Both the position numbers and the translations under genes were made by a program. Of a stretch of DNA of 36,680 nt, positions 28,743 to 36,680 are shown piece by piece. The stretch's first letter is position 1, and every line of letters starts with the position of its first letter. The stretch comes from Mangrovicoccus ximenensis (GTDB taxonomy: Bacteria > Pseudomonadota > Alphaproteobacteria > Rhodobacterales > Rhodobacteraceae), in the NCBI RefSeq assembly GCF_003056725.1, contig NZ_QBKZ01000025.1, positions 45,566-82,245 of the forward strand, given 5' to 3'. Under the pieces are notes generated by a model. That model worked only from the letters and a program-made list of their open reading frames with translations. It was not told the DNA's origin and did no database searches.

Positions 28743-29690
28743 ATGGGTTCATGCAGTTTGGGAATGAGTATGCGGCCAAGACGGTTTCTTCCATCCATCC
28801 GCCTTCTGCTGGCGCTCGATGCGGTCGTGCGGCACGGCTCGGTCACGGCGGCGGCGGCCGAGCTGAACCTGACGCAAAGCACGGTAAGCCGGCTGATCCT
28901 GGCGCTCGAAGAGCAGCTCGGAAAGGATCTCTTCACCCGCGAACGCCGCCGCCTGATCCCGAACGCGGCCGCGGTCAGCTACCAGCGCGACATTGCCCGG
29001 GCGCTCGACATGGTGCAGCGCGCCAGCATGTCGGTGGTCGCCAATCCCAAGGGCGGCACGCTGTCCCTGGCGGTCCTCCCCACCTTCGCGACCCGCTGGC
29101 TCGGGCCCCGGCTGGGCCAGTTCTTCACCGAGCACCCGGGCATCGCGGTCAACATCTCGACCCGCATCGGCCATTTCGATTTCGCGTCGGAGGTGTTCGA
29201 CGCCTCGATCTATTACGGCCAGGGCGACTGGGAGGGCACCTACCGGCTGAAGCTGCTGGACGAGCGGGTGACGGCCTGCGTGTCGCCGGAATTCGCCGCC
29301 GCACATCCGTTGCGGAGCCTCGGGGATATCGGCGACCTGCCGATGCTGCATCTCGAATCCCGTCCCACCGTCTGGGCGGACTGGTTCGCGGGCCAGGGCG
29401 GCGAGCCCTCGGGATCGGGAGGCATGCTGATGGACCAGTTCTCGATGATGATCCAGGCGGCGATTTCGGGATTGGGCGTGGCGCTCCTGCCGGATTATCT
29501 CGCCCAGATCGAAATTTCCGAGGGCCGCCTGGTGCCGGTCCTGCGCCCGGCCGTCCCGGTCCGCGGCGCCTACTGGCTGGTCTGGCCCAAGGAGAAAGAT
29601 TCCGAAGCGCCCCTGCAGGCTTTCCGGAACTGGATCGAGAAGCAGGCCGGGAAGGACCGGGAGGGCGGCGCTGCGGTACCGAAACCGTGA
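28743..29690 (+). CDS. LysR-family regulator, likely GcdR
   Basis: It encodes up to 315 residues with a LysR winged helix (LPSIRLLLALDAVVRHGSVT, AAAAELNLTQSTVSRLILAL) and effector domain (LSLAVLPTFATRWLGPRLGQ, VFDASIYYGQGDWEGTYRLK, PTVWADWFAGQGGEPSGSGG, MIQAAISGLGVALLPDYLAQ). Three in-frame ATGs exist at 28743, 28764 and 28770. The last two fit better, as conserved sequence starts at RRFLPSIRLL, but none has a strong ribosome-binding site. Its divergent partner is gcdH, so it probably controls glutaryl-CoA catabolism. The gene is intact although its target has been cut to 50 codons. Confidence 0.88.
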   Translation: MGSCSLGMSMRPRRFLPSIRLLLALDAVVRHGSVTAAAAELNLTQSTVSRLILALEEQLGKDLFTRERRRLIPNAAAVSYQRDIARALDMVQRASMSVVANPKGGTLSLAVLPTFATRWLGPRLGQFFTEHPGIAVNISTRIGHFDFASEVFDASIYYGQGDWEGTYRLKLLDERVTACVSPEFAAAHPLRSLGDIGDLPMLHLESRPTVWADWFAGQGGEPSGSGGMLMDQFSMMIQAAISGLGVALLPDYLAQIEISEGRLVPVLRPAVPVRGAYWLVWPKEKDSEAPLQAFRNWIEKQAGKDREGGAAVPKP

Positions 29691-30963
29691 CGAGCGGGCG
29701 GGTGCCGCCGTCAGGCGGGCGTTCCGCAGAGCCGTCTCGAGCTTGTTCCCTGCGCCCGGACTGCTTCGCGAGTCCGTCCGGGACGGCCCGGCCGGCGCTC
29801 GAAGGGGACGGGATGAGACGTTGCGCGGCTGCCGGGCTGCCATGACGTCACATCTCGCCTGCTGCCGGGGGCCGTCCGATGGTCGGCACGTCAACGCAGT
29901 GACGCCAGAACCATCGAGGTTTGGATCCGGCCAGATGGCTGCGGCACCTGCCCGAAGTCCAGGCAATTCCCCTCCGGGCCATCAAGGCGGCGGCCTTCCG
30001 GGCATCGGAACGCCGCCTGCAATCACCGGCCGCATATCGGGTTCTCCCGCTGCCTTCATGCTTGCCAAGCGCGGAGTTGGGGCTGCCTGATTTGCCGGCA
30101 GCGATCCCGGATCAAGCCATGGACTTCGCGGGCGATGCAGCGTTTCGGGCAGCGGAGTCCCCGAGATTCGACACGCCGTCTGCGATGCGGCGAGCGGAGG
30201 AAAAATCATGTTGCGCGTCGCATGGAAGAGGGCTGATGGCGATGGTGGGCAGCGCGCCGTCAGCCGCCCGGACGCCGTAGCGGTGGAGGCTGTGCCGATC
30301 CAGGCTTTCCCGAATGTGCCGGGATCGGGCTGGCACCGCAAAGACCGGCGGAGCTTGCCTCCGGTTTCGGCTGCTTGGGATTGGCTTCCTTGCCGCGGGG
30401 CGGGCGGACGCTCGTCGGCGATGGACAGGATCATCCTGCCGGGCACGCCATGCAGGTGCAGGCAACGGCCTGCCGGCGAAGCGAGTGACGTCCGGCAGGC
30501 CATCTCCATGTCGCGTCAGCCGCCCATGCCGGGCAACCGGGGGCTGGTTCGGCTTCGTCCGGTGCCATCCGTCACGGCGATCATGTTCCCGGTTCTCTGC
30601 AGCGCGAACTGCCGGGACTGCATGGCTGTTGGGAGGGATGCCTGGATCACTTGAGGGCGGCAAGCTTCGAACCTCCGCAAAGCCCCGATTGCTCCGTCCC
30701 GGCCTTCGGCGCGACGGTGCGGTGTCCGGGGGGGCTGCATGCGCCGCCGCCGCGGAACCGAAATCATCCGGCTTTGCACGCCTGCGTCGGTCATGCCTGC
30801 CCCGTCCGGTCGTCCCGGGAACCTCGCGCCCCAGCCTTCTGCAGGTGCCGCGGAAGATCCGCGGCGCGGGACTGGCCTGAGGCGCGCGGCGTCCTGCTCG
30901 CCGACCCGCCGATGAAATGGCGGAGGGGCTGTTAGCCCTGTGAAGGCCTTCTCCAGGAGCAAG
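29691..30963. other. 1.3-kb stretch without a recognisable gene
   Basis: It is GC-rich and open in several frames on both strands, with no readable family. Around 29739-29768 a sequence GAGCTTGTTCCCTGCGCCC, then GGACTG, loosely resembles the breakpoint repeat. The stretch ends at repeat copy 3. Confidence 0.45.
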
Positions 30964-30993
30964 ATAACTCCAGGCCGGGATCCGGGGGCAACG
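30964..30993 (-). repeat. Breakpoint repeat, copy 3
   Basis: On the minus strand it reads GTTGCCCCCGGATCCCGG followed by CCTGGAGTTA. Seventeen bases (TTGCCCCCGGATCCCGG) are identical to copy 2. It sits where the TRAP permease remnant loses homology. Confidence 0.6.
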
Positions 30994-32045
30994 CCAGTGC
31001 CGACGAAGGCCGAGGACACCACCGCGATCACCGCGGCCCCGTACGGGGCAAAAATGGCCAGCAGCAGGCCGTCGATGCAGATCACCGGAAGAAACAGTGC
31101 CGGGATGGCCATGACGAAGGCGCGCAGCACCTCGGTCCCGGACCGGCGCTCCAACACCTGGAAATCGGCGTCGCGGGAGGCGGCATGCCAGACCGCGATC
31201 ATGCTGGGCCCCATGAGCAAGACCGGCGCGATTGCCGCCGAGAACATGCCCTAGATCGAGGGCGGCGACCTTGGCGCGATCGCGCCGCCTGTGGCCGGCA
31301 GTCCTCCGGACTTGCGCAGGATGGTTCGCGGCCTTCATCATCTGGATCAGGATCTCGGTCGGCGCGGTCGCGTCGGCAATCGCCGGGCACCCCGTTGACA
31401 TGGCCGATCAGCGCCATGGCGAAGCCGATGATGTTGCCCGCGCGGCCGCTCTTGTTCATCGGCCCGCCCGCCAGGAGGAAGAAGAGGATGGCCAGCAGGA
31501 TCAAGTTGTCGGTCCCAAGGACCCGGTTCTGCGCAATGATCCTGCCGCTGGCCATGCCGCAGCTGATCAGCGCCCGGGCGATGGGCATCCCGAGGCAGAC
31601 GGAGGCCGGGAGCGTCTCCAGCAGGAGAAGACTGTCCTTCCGCGACATCATCGCGGTCGCTCCGGTCGAGGCCGGGGAAGCTGCGCGCAGGCCGCCGTCC
31701 AAGCGCCACGCCGATGGTCTGCACCGCCAGGATGAGGATCATCGCAGCCTTGCACGGCACGGCCGCGACATGGATCGTCGCGGACGGGATCCTGGGATTG
31801 CATGGCGTGCCCATGCTGAATCCGGCCTGCGTCCATCAGCAGCCACAAACCGGCGGTCGACGCCATGGCGGCGCATCAGCAGCGCGAGCGTGGCGCCGGC
31901 GAGGACCATGACGGCCAGCATGATCCGCACCAGTCCGTCGGTAGCGGCAGGCCCGAATGGAACGCCTGGCGCAGCACGGCGTCCAGGAACACGACGACCG
32001 CCATCGCGCCCATCAGGCCGCTGCGCTCGCCCATAGGCCTTCTTC
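30994..32045 (-). pseudogene. TRAP transporter permease (DctM, perhaps with DctQ), decayed
   Basis: DctM is the large membrane subunit of TRAP uptake systems. Reading leftwards on the minus strand, pieces appear in several frames: LAVMVLAGATLALLMRR (possibly small permease), LLLLETLPASVCLGMPIARA, NLILLAILFFLLAGGPMNKS, FAMALIGHVNG, then in another frame PAIADATAPTEILIQMMKAA and finally APVLLMGPSMIAVW, AFVMAIPALFLPVICIDGLL, LAIFAPYGAAVIAVVSSAF. The order matches DctM (F.LAG.LMN.GGI; LVGH..GGLA; GSAVADAA..G...I..M; AI.AL..PVII.GGI..G.FTPTEAA..AV.Y). Frameshifts and missing segments show it is not functional. The N-terminal boundary is vague. Confidence 0.7.
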
Positions 32046-32145
32046 AAATGTCCTTCACCATGATCCTCCGGGTTGCGAAGGGGCGCCCGGCGCCGCCGCG
32101 GACCGGGTTCCCGGCCACCCCGCTGCAGGCCCGTCGCAGGGCGCG

Positions 32146-35100
32146 CTGGAGCTCGGCGAGGGCGTCGCGCCCGGGGATGTCCGGGTCCGCCAGAGCAGCG
32201 ACGGCGCGGCGATGATCCTGCATCTCGGCTTCGGCGGCGACCGGGTGCGGATCGAGGACGCGATGGGCGGCGGGCAGATCGAGATCGTGCGTTTTGCCGA
32301 CGGCACCGAATGGCGGATGGCCGATCTGCTGGCGCGGGTGGCCTCGGGGCTGGACGACTGGATCTTCGGCGACGGCGCGGCCAATCCGCTGGCGGGCGGT
32401 CCGGGCGATGACCGGATCTCGGGCGGCGAGGGCGACGACATCTACCGCTTCGCGGCCGGGGACGGGCGCGACATCCTGCGCGACGCGGCGCGCTCGGGGG
32501 CGGACGAGCTGCGCATCACCGGCTATCTCGCGGCGGATATCCGCTTCGCCCGGCTGGGCACGGGCAGCACCGATATCGCGATCCAGTTCGAGGGCAGCCG
32601 CGACCAGATCCTGGTGGTCGACGGGCTCGACCTCGCCGGGCGCGGCATCGAGCGGATCGTGCTCGAAGACGACGGCACGGTGTTCACCATCGCCGATATC
32701 GCCGCAGAGCTTGCCGATGCGCAGCTCAGCGCGGGCGATGACACGGTGATCGGCACCGGCGCAGACGAGACGCTCGGCGGCGGGACCGGCGACGACCTGG
32801 TGTCGGGCGGAGGCGGCGACGACCTCTACCGCTATGCCGCGGGGGATGGCGACGACCGGATCGAGGCGCTCGGCGGCGGCGACAGCGAGGTGCTGCTGGC
32901 GGATTACGGGCTGGCGGATCTGGTTTCGGCGGTCCGCGCCGGACCCGAAAGCCCGGATCTGGTGCTGAACTTCACAGGCGACGGCGACAGGCTGGTGCTG
33001 GCCGATGCGCTTGGACCGCGCAACGGCAGCCCGGGCAGCCTGGTCCTGCGCTTCGCCGGCGGACCCGTCTGGGGCCGGGACGAGATGCGGGCGCGGGCGC
33101 TGCAGGACATCGAGGGCGCGGGCGACGATTCCGTCTGGGGCTTCGGCGGCGCGGATGTGATCACATTGGGCGCGGGCGACGATTTCGCCTCCGGAAACGC
33201 GGGCGCCGACACCTATGTGATCACAAGCGGCGGCGGCGCCGACCGGATCGAGGACACCGGCGCCGACCCGGACGAGACCGACATCCTGGATCTGACGGGG
33301 TTCGATGCGGGCGGCGTCTCGGTCGAGCGGCTGTTCCGCGGCAGCAGCGCGGTCGAGCTGGGCCTCGGCGGCGGCCAGAGCGTTCTGGTGCTGGACGCGC
33401 TGGCGCCGGGCGGTCAGGGGATCGAGCGATACCGGTTCGCCGGGGGCGTGACCTGGGGCAAGGACACGCTGCTGCAGCTGCTGGACAACAGCGCGCCGGT
33501 TGCCAATGACGACGGCTTCTTCGCGGTCACCACCGGGGCCGAGCTGGTGCTGCCGCTCGCGGAGCTGCTGGCCAATGATTTCGACGCGGATGGCGACCCG
33601 CTGGCGGTGATCGAGGTCGATGGCAGCCCGGACGGCACCGCTACGCTCGACGGCGACGGCAATCTCGTCTTCGTCTCGAAGGACGGCTTCACCGGCGCGA
33701 CCACCATCGCCTACCGCATCGCCGACGGCCGCAACGGCTTCGCCTCGGCCTCGGTCAATGTCAGCGTCCGCCCGGTAGCCGAGGCGCGGGATGACGGCGG
33801 GTTCTCCGTGGCCGAGGACGGGTTCCTGGCCATCCGCGCCGAACGGCTGCTGTCGAACGACATCGACGGCGACCGGATGATCGTCGGCCAGGTCTTCGGC
33901 GCCGAGGGCGGGACGGTCTCGCTGTCGAGCGACGGCACGATCGGCTTCACGCCGGATGCGGATCACAACGGCCCGGCGCAATTCGCCTATGCCGCCAACA
34001 CCCCCGAGGGCGGCCGCGCCGAAGCGACGGTCTTCATAGAGGTCACCCCGGTCAACGATGCGCCCGAGGCGCGGCCCGACCGCGGCTTCGCCATGGACGA
34101 GGGCGGCACGCTGGTCATCAACGCCGCGGCACTGACCGGCAATGACATCGACATCGACGGCGACGTCCTGGCGCTGTCGGGGGTCGGCTCTTCGGCGGAG
34201 CTGATCGCCACGCTGACGGAGGCGGGCGAGGTGGAGCTGGCCGCCCGGGGGGATTTCTTCGGCGCGGCGTCCTTCGCCTACACGGTCGCCGATCCCTCGG
34301 GCGCGGAGGCCACCGGCACGGTCTCGGTGACGGTGCGCCCGGTGAATGACGCGCCGCTGGCGGCGGATGACCGCTTCGAACTGACCCAGGCGGGCGATCC
34401 GATCCTCGAGGACAATCCGGTCGTGCTGTCGCTGGCGCGGCTGACGGCGAACGACACCGATCCCGACGGCGATCCGCTGAGCCTGGCCGGCGTCCGCGCC
34501 GCCACCGGCGGGCGCGCGACCCTGCTCGAGAACCAGACCGTCCTGTTCGAGCCGACCGCCAATTTCAACGGCGAGGCGGGCTTCACCTACAGGGTGGATG
34601 ACGGCCAGGGCGGCAGCGCCGAGGCGCGCGCCACGATCCTCTACCAGGCGGTGAATGACCGGCCCAATGCGCGCAACGACCGCTACAGCTCGGAGTCGCT
34701 CTGGATGCTGCGCGGGACGCAGGACGTGCCGCTGGAGATATCGCTTCTCGACCTGATTAAGAACGACAGCGACCCCGAGGGATCGCCGCTCGGTTTCGAA
34801 AACGCCACCGGCGCGGTGAACGGCGATCTGGCGGTCGCTGACGGCGTGATCATCTTCACCCCAGATCCGGGCTTCGCCGGCGAGGCGACCTTCGGCTATT
34901 CGGTCACCGATCCCGAGGGCGAGGTCGACGGGGCGCAGGTCACGCTGTTCTTCGCCGCCACCGGCGACACCCCGCCGGATCCGGAAAGCGACCAGGTGCT
35001 GATCCCCGAGGACATCCCGACCGTCATCCGGCTGGAGACGCTCCTCGGCAATGACATGGATCTGGACGGCGACGACCTGGAGATCCTCGGCTGGCGGCCG

Positions 35101-36150
35101 CTCAACGGGCTCGGCGACGTGTTCAAGTTCGGCGGCGCGGCGGCCGGGCCGATGAACGGCACGCTGGACTTCAACGCCGAAGGCGACCTGCTCTACACGC
35201 CCCATATCGACGCGACCTTCTCTTCGGGCTTCGTCTATCTGGTCTCGGACGGCGAGGACGGCACGGCGGAGGCTTTCGTCGACATCGTGATCGTGCCTTC
35301 GAATGACGAGCCCGAGGCGGTCGAGGATCCGGGCTTCGTCACGCCGTTCGACGTGCCGCTGGTGATCCGCGCCGCCGATCTGGTGTTCAACGACTACGAC
35401 ATCGAGCAGGCGGACCGCGACGGCGACGGCACGGTCGATGCCGATCTCGACGATCCCGACCGGCCGCGCCCGGTCTTCGTCGGCGTCGATGCGATCTACG
35501 ATCCCGTGGAACTGGCGCAGGGACACCGCGTCGAGGTCGGGGCTTTCGAGATCGTGAATTTCCGCGGCGAGGCCTTCCTCGTCGCGCGCTTCGATCCGGG
35601 CTTTGCCGGGCCGGTGACGATCCAGTACCGCATTGCCGATGCGGAGGGGCTGGAAGACACCGGCTTCGCCCATGCCACCGTCGCGGACTATTACGGGCAG
35701 GAGCTGTCGGGCACGCCGCAGATCGACTATATCGAGGGCAACGCGCTCTCCGAGACGATCCGCGGCTATCGCCGCGACGACTGGATCCTCGGCCGCGCGG
35801 GCGACGACACGATCGAGAGCGGCGCCGGGGATGACCTGATCATGGCCGGCCAGGGCGATGACGTGATCGATCCGGGCGATGGCGGCGACGATGTGCGCGG
35901 CGGCACCGGCTTCGACCTGGTGCGCTTCGCCGGGTCCAATACCGGCGTGCGTGCGGACCTGCTGACGCTGGTCGGGCAGGGCGGCCATGCCCAGGGCGAC
36001 CTCTATGTCGATATCGAGGGCTTCGAGGGCTCGGACTACGCCGACACTTTGGGCGGCGACGGCCGGGCGAACCTGCTCCGCGGCATGGACGGGCGCGACG
36101 GGCTCGAGGGCCGCGGCGGCGACGACACGCTGGAAGGCGGCGCGGGATCC
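32146..36150 (+). pseudogene. Giant RTX/tandem-repeat surface protein, body without either end
   Basis: About 1,335 residues of a very large calcium-dependent secreted protein. It opens with four haemolysin-related units (for example RVRIEDAMGGGQIEIVRFAD, FADGTEW; DRLVLADALG; QSVLVLDALAPGGQGIERYR) mixed with GGxGxD nonapeptides. From about 33499 come seven cadherin-like repeats of 95-130 residues, each with a motif such as LLANDFDADGDPLAV, LTGNDIDIDGDVLAL, LTANDTDPDGDPLSL, LIKNDSDPEGSPLGF, LLGNDMDLDGDDLEI. RTX nonapeptides return at the end (RAGDDTIESGAGDDLIMAGQ). There is no start codon or initiation site, and the C-terminal secretion signal is missing: after LEGGAG the frame enters antisense of another gene. 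Such proteins are usually adhesins or biofilm factors exported by type I secretion. Confidence 0.87.
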
Positions 36151-36277
36151 CGGGCACCACCACCTCGCCGCCGGTCAGCGCCGCGCCCGGCAGCCTGGCC
36201 GCACGCAAATCCGCCGCACCGAGCGCGCGCAGCACGCCCCGGTCTGCCAGAGGTCCCTGGAAACATGCGTCGGCCAT
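36151..36277 (-). pseudogene. N-terminal fragment, gamma-glutamylcyclotransferase-like
   Basis: The minus strand starts with ATG at 36277 behind GGAAGGAGA, a strong ribosome-binding site. It encodes MADACFQGPLADRGVLRALG, AADLRAARLPGAALTGGEVV. The pattern 'FF.G.L....VL.A.LG......A.LPG..L..GE' resembles the opening of gamma-glutamylcyclotransferase/AIG2-like proteins, but the fragment is short. It is cut at the RTX junction. It diverges from trmFO across an apparently normal intergenic region. Confidence 0.45.
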
Positions 36278-36380
36278 GGGGTCTCCTTCCGCGTCGCCCG
36301 TCCCGATAAGTGGCCTCCTGCCGGCGCGCGGTCCAGCCATCCGCCTTGCGGCATTCGGACCCGGCGCGTAGAGAGCGCGC

Positions 36381-36512
36381 ATGACAGAACGGTTGAACAT
36401 CATCGGCGGCGGCATGGCCGGATCCGAGGCGGCCTGGCAGGCGGTCTCGATGGGCGTGCCGGTGACCATTCACGAAATGCGCCCCCAGGTGGGGACATTC
36501 GCGCACCAGACG
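36381..36512 (+). pseudogene. trmFO: tRNA methyltransferase TrmFO, N-terminal fragment
   Basis: TrmFO makes 5-methyluridine at position 54 of tRNA using folate and FADH2. The 44 residues [40 protein letters not shown] and AHQT are the characteristic FAD-binding start ([12 protein letters not shown]) of the family. The next residues should be 'GLLAE(M/L)VCSNS'; instead recG begins in another frame at 36513. The ATG at 36381 has only a weak GAGAG sequence about 5 bases upstream as a possible ribosome-binding site. About 400 residues are missing. Confidence 0.9.
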
Positions 36513-36680
36513 CGGGCAGGGCGCGATGATGGCGCCGACCGAGATCCTCGCGCGCCAGCACCTGGCCGGACTGGCACCGCTGGCCGAGGCGGCCGGGGTG
36601 ACGATGGAGCTTCTGACCGGGCGCGACAGCGGCCAGGCACGCGCGGCAAAGCTGGCGCGGATCGCCTCGGGCGAGGCCGG
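36513..36680 (+). pseudogene. recG: RecG helicase, internal fragment running off the window
   Basis: The frame reads [56 protein letters not shown] to the window edge. This is helicase motif Ia and the following segment of RecG (natively '..[14 protein letters not shown]......LTG...G..R...L..I..GE'). Walker A, which should lie about 20 residues upstream, is missing. This piece has the same orientation as the ligA pieces at 1-627 and 28344-28505, opposite to the recG N-terminal piece. Whether the gene continues normally beyond the window is unknown. Confidence 0.9.

Noticed and set aside
32044..35988. Minus-strand open frame of 1,314 codons
   Set aside because: It is the exact antisense of the RTX/cadherin-like repeats and exists because of high GC content and regular GAC/GGC codons. 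It has no family resemblance and no initiation site.

Overview
The window is high-GC DNA whose recognisable genes point to an alphaproteobacterium of the Rhodobacterales (Rhodobacteraceae-like). The evidence is a VPLPA-type sorting protein, a KpsC-like capsule enzyme, HolC, a CoxM/CoxS pair, TAXI and DctM TRAP components, a DUF2322 protein, a GcdR/GcdH pair and a ligA-recG operon joint. All assignments come from reading translations; no database search was run.

The main impression is not an operon map but a mosaic. Complete genes are few: a Crp/Fnr regulator, a DUF2322 protein, a lipoprotein, two LysR regulators, a CcdA-like protein, tRNA-Cys and perhaps two or three others. Between them lie many truncated pieces of ordinary chromosomal genes, abutting at sharp junctions in both orientations: ligA, nlpD-like, coxM, coxS, TAXI binding protein, LuxR-type regulator, integrase, holC, kpsC, speB, tssA, mobB, two chemoreceptors, a SIMPL protein, an M48 peptidase, tuf, two RTX proteins, a DeoR regulator, ugpB, DUF1326/DUF2182, recG, gcdH, a TRAP permease and trmFO. 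Stretches of 0.3-1.3 kb without a gene separate many of them. Some of these stretches hold heavily decayed genes and the rest hold nothing I recognise.

Layout: 1-0.8 kb ligA middle piece and an M23 peptidase piece; 1.4-3.8 kb TAXI, coxS and coxM pieces on the minus strand; 4.4-5.4 kb decayed LuxR/PAS regulator; 5.7-6.4 kb integrase remnant against tRNA-Cys; 6.7-8.9 kb methyltransferase, a small unknown protein and a holC piece; 9.0-10.2 kb VPLPA protein joined to a kpsC piece; 10.9-14.5 kb speB, tssA and mobB pieces, a conserved protein and crp; 14.5-17.1 kb chemoreceptor tail, DUF2322 and an unknown N-terminal piece; 17.2-18.7 kb SIMPL::M48 chimera and a lipoprotein; 18.9-20.0 kb a lower-GC patch with the tuf leader, a terminator and an RTX C-terminus; 20.0-25.2 kb deoR and ugpB pieces, LysR, a chemoreceptor and ccdA; 25.7-26.3 kb DUF1326/DUF2182 remnant; 27.6-29.7 kb recG N-terminus, ligA tail, inverted BRCT, gcdH N-terminus and gcdR; 31-32 kb TRAP permease remnant; 32.1-36.2 kb a giant RTX/tandem-repeat protein body; 36.2-36.7 kb a cyclotransferase-like start, the trmFO start and the recG helicase middle.

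The most striking point is that the ligA-recG operon, single and contiguous in relatives, appears here as four or five separated blocks over the full window, one of them a 162-bp BRCT block flipped against its own C-terminal tail. A short ~30-bp sequence recurs at three gene breakpoints. Either this is a true locus of shattered and duplicated genes with intact copies elsewhere, or the contig is an assembly chimera. The sequence alone cannot decide between these.
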